Source: Saprospiraceae bacterium (GTDB taxonomy: Bacteria > Bacteroidota > Bacteroidia > Chitinophagales > Saprospiraceae). Taken from it: a stretch of 64,000 bases of DNA. Positions within the stretch are counted from its first letter, which is position 1; each line of letters starts with the position of its first letter. Shown piece after piece: positions 46,193-56,614 of this stretch. Both the position numbers and the translations under genes were made by a program. The DNA is taken from the NCBI GenBank assembly GCA_013001595.1, contig JABDMH010000105.1:1-64000 (forward strand), given 5' to 3'. The notes under the pieces were generated by a model, which saw only the letters and a program-made list of their open reading frames with translations, was not told the DNA's origin and did no database searches.

Positions 46193-49100
46193 ATGATAAG
46201 AACCATACTCCCCCTCATTCTTTGTGCCGCATCGTTGGCAAGTTATACAAGCATATTTGCTCAGGGGTTCACGTACAACCTGTATTCCGGGAGTGACTAC
46301 TACATGTATGTGGATCATAAAACCGACAAATTTTGTGACTGTAGCAATAAGTACAGCTTTTCCGTCTATAAAAACAGCGTCAGAGCATCCAACCTCCTAG
46401 GAAGTAGCACCAAGAAATCAGGAAAGATCACGATGAAGGTCGGACCATCAGTCAATCAGAAGTACGCATTTGCCGTGACTGTTAATGGAAAAAATAATTT
46501 CATTTTTGATTGTGCAGCAAACTGTTCGGGTACCGGAAGTGCAAGTAAGAGCTCCAAGACATCTCGTATCAGGACACCCAGAGGTGCACAAGCTTCCCAG
46601 GACAAAGACTACATTGATCTGAGTTGGAGCTCGGCTACAGACATACCAGCCAAGGATCACTTCTATCGCATTGCTAGGGATGAGCCGGACAATTTTATCG
46701 GTACAGCTAGTGGCGTTGCGAAAAATGGAATCCAGACATTTACAGACGAATATGTAGGTCCAGATGAAACACATACATACTATATTTTTACAGCAACCAA
46801 TGGCTGGGGAGGTCATATTTCCAATGCCCGCTCAACCAGGGGAAGAACTAGGCCCCGTCAAATGCTTGCATCGGTTGGTTTGGCTCGAAAGGTATCTTTG
46901 AGTTGGGATGACATTTCGGAAATCACAGATGAGGCCGTCATCAAAAGAGATGGACAGCAAATTGCAGAAATAAACATCAACAGTGCAGCAGACACGGCAT
47001 TTTCTGACAGTGATCCAGCCCTGATTCCTGGTGAAAAGTACATGTACTCCGTTTCTTGGACCAAGGGTGACGTGATCTATGCATTGTCGGCTACCGGTGC
47101 GAGTCAGCCCAATGGTCGAATCAGTGGAACCATACAAACGCCGTTAACGCAACTGCCCATCTCCGGGGTAGAAGTATGCGTGATCCAGGAATCAGCATTG
47201 GCACAGAGTCCATCTGGAACCATGTATTGTGATACCAGTGATGAATTTGGTCATTATGAAATTAGACGCATTTATTATGGCCCGGAAGCCACCTATACGG
47301 TCATTCCAAAAAAGGAAAATCATGCCTTTGACCCTGCACGATATGAGGGGCAAAGATTAGAACTTGAATTCCCCAGCATCAATGTAAACTTTGATGATAC
47401 CACCGCATTCCTGGCCAGCGGTAAAGTCATTCAGACGCTGCATGGAGACACCTGTGGTCTGCCGGGTGTGGAACTTTGGATCAATGATCTGTTTCGGGGA
47501 ACCAGGACGGATAAAGATGGCTATTACTCCCTGGGTGTGGAAGAATCCGGCACGTACAAAATCGAACCCAGATTGGCAGGACATGCCATTACGCCAGCTT
47601 CCCAATCCATATTGATTGATAAAGATGTAAAGGATATCAATTTTATGGACACCAATACCAACATCATCGAAGGACTCGTCAAAGCAGGTTGTGATCTTTT
47701 CATAGGACAAGCTCAGGTCAGGATATATTCCGGCAATGAGCGCATTTGCTTTGATACGACCGTGACCACGGATACTTCCGGATACTACAAGCTGGAGCTT
47801 CCTGCTCGATCCTACCAAGTCGAGGTGACGCAATTTACGCCATCGGATGACCTAACGATAGATCCCGACCAGGTGCTTTCCTATTTCAATACGGAAGAAG
47901 CCGACCTCACCTTCGAGCCACAGGAAATCAATTTCATTTTTAGGAGACCGCCGGCCATACAAGTTACCGGCCTACCGGCCATCAAATGCACTGCACTGGG
48001 AGCCCCCATCGTTGAGCAATATGAATATTATGCGGTGGACATCGCTGTGTCCGAGACGTTTGGTGATCGAAGTTGTTTTGTCGAGTCCGGTTATGTGGTC
48101 ATCTTCGATGAGGTCGGCGACAAAGATGGTCGTCCGGATACGATCGAACTGGAGGGTGGTAAAGCCAGCTACAGTCTTAGGGCAGGCGCACCAAACTTAA
48201 TTGCCCCACATCATAAGTTACTGCAAGTGGTCGCGTACGTCGATGATGAGGTATCGGATTGGTCCATGCCAATATTGGTCACTGGGTTGAGAGCTCGCGA
48301 GCAAACATTTGCAACCGTCATGCCAGAGATTCCTTTTATGATCCTCCACGACCCTCCTGGCGATGCGAGTTACAGTTTTCGAGAAGAAGGATTTGAGTCA
48401 GAACTGGCCATGCGTATGTTTGCCAAAACCGAAGCCAGCGTAGAAGCCAGGACCGAAGTCAAACTTGGATCAAGGTTTTCGATCAGCGATCCAACCGGTA
48501 TTATCTCTACAGAAACGGAAGCATGGGGATTGCTGGGAGGATCGCTAGAAATTGGAGCCCGCTTGGCCACGCAAGGGGAGCTAATTCTCAACACACAGAC
48601 GGTAGAGCGATTTTCGACTTCAAATAATCCGCAAATAACCGGTACAGAAGGAGATCTATACATCGGCGCTGCGATGAATATGGTCTATGCCTTGGCAGAT
48701 GTCCTATCGGTTGATCCCAACACGTGTGAGGCAGACCTGAGTCAAAGTATGGTTATGGGAAACGATGGTTTTGCCACCACATTTATGTATACGGAAGACC
48801 ACATCAATAATTCACTCATACCACAATTACAGCAGATTAGAGATCTGTACATCGAACAGCAGTCAGACTCAGCAGAAATCTATCGAAACCAAATTTCCGT
48901 TTGGCAGCAAGTCGTAGATAACAACCGTCGAAATAAGCAAAAAGCCAAAGCGATCGAAAATCGGTCTTTTAGTGCTGGTGCTGCCTACACATCTTCCACC
49001 ACCATACAATCTCAAGCCATCTCCTCGATCGAAGCCAGTGCATTCATTGATGCCGGTGTACTCATAGGAGCCGGATTCGAAGTAGCAGGATCTGGCGTAA

Positions 49101-50947
49101 GTGGGTTTTTAGAAACCCGCATCAGTGTCGAACTCGGTGCCTCCCTTACTGGCACCAGTCTTCAGGCCGTCACTACTGGATTCGAACTCAATGATGATGA
49201 TCAGGGCGACTTTTTTAGCTTAAATATTAAAGAAGATCCCGTGTATGGAACACCTGTTTTTGATGTCGTCAGTGGCAGGAGCAGCTGTCCCCGCGAAGAC
49301 TTCACACAACCTCGGGAGTCCTTGCAATTACTATCGGACAGCTATGCCCAATTTGATATTCCCACAGACGGCCAGGCAGTATTTAAACTTGATCTGGGCA
49401 ACATCAGCCAATCGGATGAACCACGTACCTATTTGCTGAAATTTCTCCAGGAAAGCAATCCCGATGGAGCCATTGTCACCATAGGTGGTAGTCAGGCACA
49501 AGCTCCCATACCCTATACCATACCAGCCGGAGGAAAACGCAATGCCACGATCACGGTGCAAAGAGGTGCACGCGCCTTCAATTACAACAATCTCCAGTTT
49601 GTACTCACCTCAGGATGTGAAGATGATCAGATTGCCGACACCGTAAATCTTTCCGTGTCTTTCGAGAGTATTTTTCCAGATATCAACATCATCAAACCCA
49701 ATCTGACGTGGACGGCCACCCAGCACGAGTCGGACCTTGTGTTGGCAAGGTTTGCCGGATTTGACCTCAGTGCATTAAAAAAAGTACAGCTTCAATATGC
49801 GCCTACGGGCACCTTTGCCTGGGAAGTAGGCAAGGAATGGTTACCTGCTGCCTTGGAGGGGTTTGACGGAGACTATACTGATGAGTGGGCAATAAATGAC
49901 ATCCCGGATGGCACCTATGATATCAGATATCGGGCTGATTACGGTGAGGGCGATATGTATTCTGACATTCATACGGGCACCATCGACCGTCAGGGACCGC
50001 AAGTCCTGGGTCTACCAGAACCCTCAGATGGTGAGCTGGTACTGGGTGATGTCATATCCATTCAATTTAATGAAAACATCAGCTGCTTCTACCTAAGTCC
50101 AGCCAATGTAACCATGACCAATGTCGATACAGAGGAAACATATCCGGTGCAGCTGGGTTGTGCTGAAAACAGGCTCATCATTCAGCCCTTGTGGAACCTG
50201 AGTACCCATGTCGGTGAAGAAATCAACATCGAACTAAGGGGTGTCACCGATGGCTATGGAAATAAAGCACTCGATACGATGCTTACCTGGTCATTTATTG
50301 TGGGCGGAGCAGCCGGTCTGGAAGATAACGACGTGGATCAAGATGGTGTAGAGAACCTTTTTGACAATTGCTCGATTGCCTTCAATCCCGAGCAAAAGGA
50401 TATGGATGGCGATGGCATTGGCGATCTATGTGATGACGACATCGATGGTGACGGACTGATCAACATCGAAGACAATTGCGCTAGCCTGGCATCAGAAGAC
50501 CAATCGGATATCGATGGGGATGGCATCGGGGACCTCTGCGATGACGACATGGATGGCGATGGCATTGTGAATATCCTGGACAATTGTCCCACCACCAGCA
50601 ATCCCGATCAATCCGACGTCGACGCTGATAGCATAGGCGACGTCTGTGATGAGGTGGCTACCTTTACGCAAGAGCTGAGAAAATCGGTGCAAAAGATCCA
50701 GGTATTCCCAAATCCTGCCTATCTCCGCACCTTTGTCAAACACGATAACATGACCGATGGCAACTATCGCTTGCTCATTTCCGATCTCAGGGGCCAGCAC
50801 ATACAAACGCTGCAATACCCTTCAGGCAGTTGTATGCAGGATTGTCTGATCGAGCTCGATGTTTCGACCTTAATCAATGGTACCTATATTATTACGGTCA
50901 CCAACTCCAGCCAATTGTGGCATGGAAAGCTCAATGTCGTAAGGTGA
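46193..50947 (+). CDS. Giant T9SS-exported surface protein with FnIII-, CarboxypepD- and TSP3-type repeats
   Basis: 1584 residues. Signal peptide to ~24 (ending SIFAQ). A Cys-containing N-terminal module ([20 protein letters not shown]) is followed by fibronectin-III-like regions to ~300. Three carboxypeptidase-regulatory-like modules follow at ~310-580 ([62 protein letters not shown]). A long central beta/helix region shows alanine-rich stretches. Then an Ig-like Big_5 module ([27 protein letters not shown]), three thrombospondin type 3 calcium repeats (~1377-1490; [15 protein letters not shown]) and a type A T9SS sorting domain (~1510-1584). Likely a cell-surface adhesin or a structural or matrix protein. 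A decayed copy of its 5' end lies downstream at 51606-51811. Confidence 0.88.
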   Translation: MIRTILPLILCAASLASYTSIFAQGFTYNLYSGSDYYMYVDHKTDKFCDCSNKYSFSVYKNSVRASNLLGSSTKKSGKITMKVGPSVNQKYAFAVTVNGKNNFIFDCAANCSGTGSASKSSKTSRIRTPRGAQASQDKDYIDLSWSSATDIPAKDHFYRIARDEPDNFIGTASGVAKNGIQTFTDEYVGPDETHTYYIFTATNGWGGHISNARSTRGRTRPRQMLASVGLARKVSLSWDDISEITDEAVIKRDGQQIAEININSAADTAFSDSDPALIPGEKYMYSVSWTKGDVIYALSATGASQPNGRISGTIQTPLTQLPISGVEVCVIQESALAQSPSGTMYCDTSDEFGHYEIRRIYYGPEATYTVIPKKENHAFDPARYEGQRLELEFPSINVNFDDTTAFLASGKVIQTLHGDTCGLPGVELWINDLFRGTRTDKDGYYSLGVEESGTYKIEPRLAGHAITPASQSILIDKDVKDINFMDTNTNIIEGLVKAGCDLFIGQAQVRIYSGNERICFDTTVTTDTSGYYKLELPARSYQVEVTQFTPSDDLTIDPDQVLSYFNTEEADLTFEPQEINFIFRRPPAIQVTGLPAIKCTALGAPIVEQYEYYAVDIAVSETFGDRSCFVESGYVVIFDEVGDKDGRPDTIELEGGKASYSLRAGAPNLIAPHHKLLQVVAYVDDEVSDWSMPILVTGLRAREQTFATVMPEIPFMILHDPPGDASYSFREEGFESELAMRMFAKTEASVEARTEVKLGSRFSISDPTGIISTETEAWGLLGGSLEIGARLATQGELILNTQTVERFSTSNNPQITGTEGDLYIGAAMNMVYALADVLSVDPNTCEADLSQSMVMGNDGFATTFMYTEDHINNSLIPQLQQIRDLYIEQQSDSAEIYRNQISVWQQVVDNNRRNKQKAKAIENRSFSAGAAYTSSTTIQSQAISSIEASAFIDAGVLIGAGFEVAGSGVSGFLETRISVELGASLTGTSLQAVTTGFELNDDDQGDFFSLNIKEDPVYGTPVFDVVSGRSSCPREDFTQPRESLQLLSDSYAQFDIPTDGQAVFKLDLGNISQSDEPRTYLLKFLQESNPDGAIVTIGGSQAQAPIPYTIPAGGKRNATITVQRGARAFNYNNLQFVLTSGCEDDQIADTVNLSVSFESIFPDINIIKPNLTWTATQHESDLVLARFAGFDLSALKKVQLQYAPTGTFAWEVGKEWLPAALEGFDGDYTDEWAINDIPDGTYDIRYRADYGEGDMYSDIHTGTIDRQGPQVLGLPEPSDGELVLGDVISIQFNENISCFYLSPANVTMTNVDTEETYPVQLGCAENRLIIQPLWNLSTHVGEEINIELRGVTDGYGNKALDTMLTWSFIVGGAAGLEDNDVDQDGVENLFDNCSIAFNPEQKDMDGDGIGDLCDDDIDGDGLINIEDNCASLASEDQSDIDGDGIGDLCDDDMDGDGIVNILDNCPTTSNPDQSDVDADSIGDVCDEVATFTQELRKSVQKIQVFPNPAYLRTFVKHDNMTDGNYRLLISDLRGQHIQTLQYPSGSCMQDCLIELDVSTLINGTYIITVTNSSQLWHGKLNVVR

Positions 50948-51816
50948 GATTATCCACTTTCGAATTTCAAATAACCGGTGTCTAGCGTAGACGATTGAAA
51001 ACGTTATGATGAGCCACTTGCGCAAATAGATGCAGACCGACTAGGTTGTTTATCTAGTTAACTCAAACTCGAACTCTTTCCCAGAATGGATAGACCACAT
51101 TATAAAAGCGGATCATGGACGTTCTTAACCACTTTGCGAGATCATTAGTGCTCTTCATCTCCAAATTTCCCATGCAAACTGTCCAATATTGCGGGAGGCA
51201 TTTCAAATTTGATCCGTGAAGCTTTCTTTTGTCTAAGTGCTCCCAAACTATGTGACCATCAAATCGCCGCTCAACTTCCGGACTTTACTCCTTCAAATCA
51301 ACAATATAGCCATTAACCGTCAAGCAACATAAAACTAACAGATCAGATATCGAAGCAAGACAGGCCATCATGAGAATATGGGTTCACCAAAAAGGACGCA
51401 GGGCTTAAAAGTTCAGCGGTTGCCAGAAAAAAAATAGACCCAGGGTAACCCTTACTGGATTTATGCAATTAAAGGGTGATAAGAGATTGACTTTTGCAAC
51501 GCCTCTCTTTGAAACTCTGGATGCCTGAGTACCATATAAAATCTTTAACATGTCTAAAACTGTGCACCTTTTCTCCTGCTAGCCACTAAATCCTTTGACT
51601 AGACAACCAACATCTACACCCAAGGATATACCTAGATCTTTACCCAGAAGTGACTAATACATGTATGTGGAGCACAAAACTGATAAAATTTGTGATTGCA
51701 GCATTAAGTATAGCTTTTCCGCCTTAAGAATAGCGTCAAAGCATCCAATCTCTTAGGAAGTAGCACTGAGAAATCAGGCAAGATCAAGATGAAAGTCGGA
51801 CAATACATAGATTAGC
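50948..51816. other. Long intergenic region rich in gene remnants
   Basis: 869 bases between the giant gene and the Na/Pi cotransporter gene. It contains a broken copy of the giant gene's beginning (51606-51811, plus) and a minus-strand coding-like tail at 51145-51258 (LGALRQKKASRIKFEM, then PPAILDSLHGKFGDEEH and TAA) with an upstream stop. Nothing intact is encoded. Confidence 0.6.
51606..51811 (+). pseudogene. Decayed duplicate of the 5' end of the giant surface-protein gene
   Basis: This stretch aligns base by base with about 46250-46456, the first codons after the signal peptide of the gene at 46193. Reading from 51658 gives YMYVEHKTDKICDCSIKYSF, matching [20 protein letters not shown]. 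The copy is ~2 bases shorter before that point, has in-frame stops, and loses a further base near 51722-51726 (GCCTTAAG against GTCTATAAA), shifting frame. By eye ~80% of bases agree. Only the N-terminal module is present; the rest of the gene is absent. It ends 5 bases before the opposing cotransporter stop. Confidence 0.88.
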
Positions 51817-53712
51817 CTACTTTTTACTTTTCTCCTTTTTCTTAATCTTTCGCGGCCCCCGCTTGGCCTTTTCTTTCTCCGTCAACACCATATTACTGTC
51901 AATGTTGATGTACAACAATTCCGCAGTCTCCACGAGGTTACTCGTTATTTTGGCAACGATCTCACTATCATTAGCCAAAGAAGTGGCCATCACACTAGAG
52001 ATCTTATTCCCTCGTATCAGTTCATCCAATGACCCATCAACCAAAACATCACTTTTTCTAGCCTTCTCTTTTAACTCCTCCAACCGACTAATATGACTTT
52101 CAGGATCTTCGTCATTTCTAGTCAGATGAATTTCACGCAAAATAAGTGAAACTTTTTTTCTAAGTCGATCATACTCCTTTTGTATATATGGATTCTCCGG
52201 CATAATATACTTCCTCACGTTAACTTGAAGCCCTCCCAAGTATTTGATTACTTCGACCATATTACGATTGGCTAACTTTATATGTGTAATCGCATCATTG
52301 GCTTTTGGTGTGAGGGAAAAATTACTCTGAATCAATGTGGCGTATTTAATTATTTTGCTATAAATTATTTTTACACGATTGTAATACAGTTCATCCGTAT
52401 CAACTTCTATTTCTTCGCGAGATCTTCTTACTACTTTTTTTAACTTCTCACTACCTTCAATGTCTTGGCGATGGATATTTAGGCTGTGTGCAACAGCTTC
52501 ATAAACGACCTTATCAAAGAGGCGTCTGGTTTCGTTGTATAGGGCTAAAAAAGCCGCTTGGGGATAAGCTAGCGTACTTTCATTAAGATATCTAGGATAA
52601 TCAATACCATCTACTATGGGTTTCTCAATAAAGATCCTGTTTAGCACCCTCACTAAAGGATCAATGAATGGCACCATTATAAACACGCCCAACAAATTAA
52701 ATAATGTATGAAATACCGATAATTTAAGTACGTAATTGTCCTCAGCAATATCAGTTTTTTCAGCTATCAAGTTGACTAAATAATCTATTTGAGTAATAAA
52801 TATCAATGCCACTAGACCAGTCACAAGATTGAATACAAAATGCGCACCAGCTAGTCGCTTTCCAGCAATATTGGCACCGAGCGCACTCAGTATTGCAGTG
52901 ATGGTTGTACCAACATTTGCCCCAATGGCCAAAGCCAGTGAATTAAAATAAGATATCTGGCCAGCCGCCAAGGCTGTCAAAATCAATGCCATTGTAGCAC
53001 TACTAGACTGCAATATAACCGTCAACGCTATACCCAAGAGTGTGAACACCACCAATCCCCAGAAACCGGGCCAACCGTAACTAGCCAAGTCTAGCCCTTG
53101 TTTATAGCTATCAAATCCCTCCTTCATGAAATGAATACCCAAGAAGAAGAATCCCAGACCGGCCAACACATTGCCAATCCCCTTTAAGCTCCTAGACTTT
53201 TGAAAAGTAAAGACTATTCCAAATGCCAAAATCGGCATTGCCAATGAAGATACTTTGATCTTCAGACCAAAAACAGAAACCAGCCATGCCGTCGCTGTCG
53301 TCCCAAGATTGGCACCAAATATTATCCCTATACCAGCATGAAGACCGATAAGTCCAGCACTAATGAAAGAAATGGTGATTACGGATATAAGCGAACTTGA
53401 CTGTAGAAGTGCCGTAACCACAAAACCTAAAGAAAGGCTTTTACGTAATTTATTTGTTGCTCTTTGTAAGAGCTTTTGAAGTGGTCCATTGACGAACGCA
53501 TTAAATCCATTTTCCAGCATAATCATGCCAAATAATAGAATGGCCACGCCAGCAGAAACTTCTTTTAGAATGGGACTAAGGAAGAATGCAAGGCCAAGGA
53601 GGATAAGAATGATGGGCAGCAAAAATCTCCTTATCACAGTAAGTCTCCCGTTTTTTAAATTATATACCAACTTCTCTCTATTCTTGGCCCAGGAATCAGT
53701 GCGGCACAACAA
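51817..53712 (-). CDS. Na+/phosphate cotransporter family protein with PhoU-like tail
   Basis: 631 residues from the ATG at 53710-53712; a GTG at 53635-53637 (25 codons later) would start closer to the first membrane helix. Two inverted PNaS repeats each carry the QSSS and GAN-GTT signatures: LLQSSSLISVITISFISAG with IIFGANLGTTATA, then LQSSSATMALILTALAAG with LAIGANVGTTITA. About 8-10 membrane helices end near residue 345. The cytosolic C-terminal half is helical and PhoU-like (LANRNMVEVIKYLGG; KVSLILREIHLTRN), ending in a lysine-rich tail. It imports phosphate with sodium or regulates phosphate flux. Same strand as the following genes, 317-base gap. Confidence 0.9.
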   Translation of the reverse strand: MLCRTDSWAKNREKLVYNLKNGRLTVIRRFLLPIILILLGLAFFLSPILKEVSAGVAILLFGMIMLENGFNAFVNGPLQKLLQRATNKLRKSLSLGFVVTALLQSSSLISVITISFISAGLIGLHAGIGIIFGANLGTTATAWLVSVFGLKIKVSSLAMPILAFGIVFTFQKSRSLKGIGNVLAGLGFFFLGIHFMKEGFDSYKQGLDLASYGWPGFWGLVVFTLLGIALTVILQSSSATMALILTALAAGQISYFNSLALAIGANVGTTITAILSALGANIAGKRLAGAHFVFNLVTGLVALIFITQIDYLVNLIAEKTDIAEDNYVLKLSVFHTLFNLLGVFIMVPFIDPLVRVLNRIFIEKPIVDGIDYPRYLNESTLAYPQAAFLALYNETRRLFDKVVYEAVAHSLNIHRQDIEGSEKLKKVVRRSREEIEVDTDELYYNRVKIIYSKIIKYATLIQSNFSLTPKANDAITHIKLANRNMVEVIKYLGGLQVNVRKYIMPENPYIQKEYDRLRKKVSLILREIHLTRNDEDPESHISRLEELKEKARKSDVLVDGSLDELIRGNKISSVMATSLANDSEIVAKITSNLVETAELLYINIDSNMVLTEKEKAKRGPRKIKKKEKSKK

Positions 53713-54029
53713 GCCATGAATCGGATCTATGTGACTTCACAATTTTGCTAACGTAAGATAAACATTAAGCCAATTTTTGCCAAGAGTCCTGTAAACGCGA
53801 GGGTCAGCCATTCCAAGTGATTTTTCAGGTATCTTGATCTCTTCCTATGGACCAGCCTCGGTTGTTGATCTTTGCTGTGAAACAATTTGCACGAGATCAA
53901 GAATTGACAACGTAAGAAAATTATGCAGGTTAGGAAGATGATACGAATCTGATAAATCTCCTAGATTTTATGGAAAAATGATCAATGGAACTTGTATAGT
54001 CAAACATTGGACTAACATACCAGTGAAAA
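53713..54029. other. Intergenic region with a start-less coding-like frame
   Basis: 317 bases. On the minus strand, 53748-53960 is open for 70 codons without an ATG or GTG. It reads like a small membrane or lipoprotein (IIFLTCIIFLRCQFLISCK, then LKNHLEWLTLAFTGLLAKIG). A TTG just before the ISC segment is the only near-standard start. Not called as a gene; see findings. Confidence 0.4.
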
Positions 54030-55094
54030 TCATTCAACTACTTTGAGCTCTGCGATCTCATCAGCCAATTCGTGATCTTCACTTAGCGCATTGAGTGACT
54101 CATTTTCTTCGACCTCTTCATCTCGTAAGGCTAGGGTAATGAACAAAGGGAGGTGATCTGAGCCAAAATTGGGTCCGACCTCTATCTCTTTCAACATAAA
54201 ATGTGGTGAGCAGAAAACTTGATCTATTGGACAACGTAGTAAAGGCAATGCTGCAGGAAAAGTCGCATAGAATCCCCTTCCCCGACGTGGATCTAAAAGG
54301 CCGCTGATCTTCTGAAACACTCTAGTAACCTTACTCCAAGCTACATCATTTAAGTCTCCTCCGACTATCACAGGGGATTCATTATCCCTTTCTACAATCA
54401 ACTTAGCCGTACTGATCAACTCTTTATCTTTCGGAATTGCATCATCATGCTCTGTTGGACTGGGAGGCCTAGGATGAATACCATAAAAATCAAATATACG
54501 CCCCTTTGCGGTTTGCATCTTTGAGAAAAAAGAGGGGATGTCCTCTTGAACTTGAAATAAAGTATCTTTCTCCATAACCCCTAGCTTGGTATATAAGGCC
54601 ATGCCATACAAGTTGTCTTGCGATTGTATTTGAGATGCTTTATATGCCTTACCAAGCGATTTGGATAAGGATTCTACCCAATAATCGTCGGTTTCTACAG
54701 CAAGAACAATATCAGGCTGCTTCCTGAGAATGAAATCAATCAATAGATCTGAGTCCCTGTTTGACTGTAAGACATTGGTGAACAGAATAGAAATCAACTC
54801 TCCATCCACCACTTCATTCTGACCACTTGCCACCTCCTTGGTGGCAATCGGCAAGTATGGAAAAATGCGTTTAAGAAGATAGAGGAAGAAAAATATGTTG
54901 AACATTAATGCACCGAACTGCCATGGCCCCAGGGATTTCCATAGGAACAACGCACTTATGATGCACCCGAGGTGCAGTAGACAAAGGGATTGATATGCAT
55001 AGATCCAGCCAACTACATACCACTTTCGCGAAGGAAAAAACGAAATAATTACGCCAAGTGAAATCAGGATTGAAAAAATCTGCCAGACGATCAT
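54030..55094 (-). CDS. Membrane-anchored endonuclease/exonuclease/phosphatase family protein
   Basis: 354 residues. Three N-terminal membrane segments (about 1-95) are followed by an EEP fold: LISILFTNVLQSNR (metal Asn), ADIVLAVETDDYW-like text with catalytic Glu, FYGIHPRPPSP, IVGGDLNDVAWS (GDxN motif) and FGSDHLPLFITLAL (SDHxP motif). An acidic C-terminal tail rich in Glu follows. This membrane-anchored arrangement is common in Bacteroidota; substrates could be phosphodiesters, lipids or nucleic acids. It starts 31 bases after the SRPBCC gene on the same strand. Confidence 0.87.
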   Translation of the reverse strand: MIVWQIFSILISLGVIISFFPSRKWYVVGWIYAYQSLCLLHLGCIISALFLWKSLGPWQFGALMFNIFFFLYLLKRIFPYLPIATKEVASGQNEVVDGELISILFTNVLQSNRDSDLLIDFILRKQPDIVLAVETDDYWVESLSKSLGKAYKASQIQSQDNLYGMALYTKLGVMEKDTLFQVQEDIPSFFSKMQTAKGRIFDFYGIHPRPPSPTEHDDAIPKDKELISTAKLIVERDNESPVIVGGDLNDVAWSKVTRVFQKISGLLDPRRGRGFYATFPAALPLLRCPIDQVFCSPHFMLKEIEVGPNFGSDHLPLFITLALRDEEVEENESLNALSEDHELADEIAELKVVE

Positions 55095-55125
55095 AAGTGC
55101 TAGGTGTGCACCTTAAGATATTGAT

Positions 55126-55590
55126 TTAGGAACGTTCGCAGTAATTGCAAAACTCATTGAGCAGATAAGACCACCCGTAGGGCCCATCCATCATCGACCT
55201 GTATGCACTCCCTTCTGCACCGTGATTCGAAAAGTCACGATGAGTCAAAGTCACCTCACACTTGCTCTCATCCACTTTATGGAAGCGCACTTCGACGCTA
55301 CTAGCTTGAGAAGGATTGGGAATCGGTTCGCGTTTGCTACTGATCTGCCATAAAAAGATGATGTGATGTCCTGGTGAAATATCCGTCACTCTACCCCAAT
55401 CACAACGAAATCCATGTGGCCCGATTTCAGTACACTGTGCTCCCTTCTCAGTCCCTAGATCAATTCGAACCAATGCATCTTGCGACCAGGTGTAGGCTGG
55501 AGGCCACCACTCATTAAAGCTGTAGACAAATCTTTTGTAAGCCACCTCAGCGGACATTCCAACCGATAAAGCCTTAGTTATTTCTTGCAT
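55126..55590 (-). CDS. SRPBCC/AHSA1-like domain protein
   Basis: 154 residues, the normal size for an Aha1/START-like SRPBCC protein. Landmarks: VAYKRFVYSFNEWWPPAYTW, CTEIGPHGFRCDWGRVTDISPGHHIIFLW-like strands, VEVRFHKVDESKCEVTLTHR and the C-terminal helix SMMDGPYGWSYLLNEFC. These proteins bind hydrophobic ligands or act in stress responses; specific role unknown. Lies 45 bases after the MscS gene, same strand, and is followed by the EEP gene. Confidence 0.85.
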   Translation of the reverse strand: MQEITKALSVGMSAEVAYKRFVYSFNEWWPPAYTWSQDALVRIDLGTEKGAQCTEIGPHGFRCDWGRVTDISPGHHIIFLWQISSKREPIPNPSQASSVEVRFHKVDESKCEVTLTHRDFSNHGAEGSAYRSMMDGPYGWSYLLNEFCNYCERS

Positions 55591-55634
55591 TCTGGAAATG
55601 AATTAATGGCAAGGTACGCATCTGAACTGAAGAC

Positions 55635-56513
55635 CTAGGCTTCTAGTTTCTTTGTGCTTCCATCAAAAGTTTTCTCGTTCTTAATTTCAATAACATCACC
55701 AGGCAGGTAAAACCCTTCACTTTGAAGGCCTTCCAGGACGGTATTCACTGCAGCTATCTTAACCTTGGCCCCACTAATTTCCTTGTCGAAAGTATCTAAC
55801 CAATAATAAACCGCAAGTTTCACGACCTGTGAGCCTACGGAAGCTACATTGACAAAGGGAGCCTTTTCTTCTTGCAAAACGCCATTGACAGTCTGCAAGC
55901 CTTGGATTATCACTTCACTCGCTCGTTCTAGGTCAGCTCCGAATTCTAAGCCTACATCAAAATCCTGACGCAGAAAACCGTCGATCGTATAGTTTCTAAA
56001 GGCATTCTTTATGATATTGCCGTTTGGAATATACACATCTTGTCCATTGAACGACTTAATGTGCGTGTTTCTCATATTGAGGGCTACTACAGTTCCTTCA
56101 TTTCCATCAAGCTCCACTATATCCCCAATGCGGAATGGTCGATTGAAGGCCAAAAGAAACCCTGCAAGAAAATGCTCAAAAATATCTTTGAGCGCAAAAC
56201 CGATGACAAATGCGCTCACACCAGCCGTACCCAAGATCCCGGCAGCAATTCCCGAAAAACCAATAATGTGCAGAAATAAGAGGAAGCCGATGATAAAAAA
56301 TGTGACCTTGACAATCCGGACTAAGAACCTGGCCAAGAGTGGATCATCCATTTTCTCCTGTAGCAATGGCCTTAGTTTTCGCAAAACAAAGCCAGAAATT
56401 GCCCGGAATACCAATAGTACAATGATACCTATCATCAATTTGGGAAAAAAAGCTACCAATTGATCGTAATAGTTTTCAAAGTAGCTCCAGACATCTGCGA
56501 AAAATTGATCCAT
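55635..56513 (-). CDS. Small-conductance mechanosensitive channel (MscS family)
   Basis: 292 residues, compact MscS. An N-terminal helix, two more membrane helices and the pore-lining third helix (ILGTAGVSAFVIGFALKDI) are followed by the beta domain FRIGDIVELDGNEGTVVALNMRNT and IPNGNIIKNAFRN, then the C-terminal alpha/beta domain. It releases solutes on hypo-osmotic shock. It begins the minus-strand run MscS - SRPBCC - EEP. A terminator-like hairpin at 56546-56585 separates it from the upstream coiled-coil gene. Confidence 0.92.
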   Translation of the reverse strand: MDQFFADVWSYFENYYDQLVAFFPKLMIGIIVLLVFRAISGFVLRKLRPLLQEKMDDPLLARFLVRIVKVTFFIIGFLLFLHIIGFSGIAAGILGTAGVSAFVIGFALKDIFEHFLAGFLLAFNRPFRIGDIVELDGNEGTVVALNMRNTHIKSFNGQDVYIPNGNIIKNAFRNYTIDGFLRQDFDVGLEFGADLERASEVIIQGLQTVNGVLQEEKAPFVNVASVGSQVVKLAVYYWLDTFDKEISGAKVKIAAVNTVLEGLQSEGFYLPGDVIEIKNEKTFDGSTKKLEA

Positions 56514-56545
56514 AATATGTTCTCTATTATTTAATTTACCCTACA

Positions 56546-56585
56546 AAAATGACCAACCACCCTACTATATTAATAAGGTGGTCAG
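56546..56585 (-). terminator. Imperfect terminator after the coiled-coil protein gene
   Basis: On the minus strand TGACCACC pairs imperfectly with GGTGGTTGGTCA across an AT-rich loop and is followed by TTTTTG. It lies ~30 bases past the stop at 56615 and before the MscS start at 56513. Two extra bases in one arm weaken the stem. Confidence 0.5.
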
Positions 56586-56614
56586 ATCCATCTAACTTCA
56601 AGTTTCTAGTGCAA

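Noticed and set aside
46448-46816. 122-codon minus-strand frame inside the giant surface-protein gene
   Set aside because: Antisense shadow; the plus-strand frame is continuous and has clear domains.
50338-50601. Repetitive minus-strand ORF rich in Ser/Pro/Met
   Set aside because: Antisense of the TSP3 repeat codons (GATGGCGATGG); the apparent repeats reflect the calcium repeats on the plus strand.
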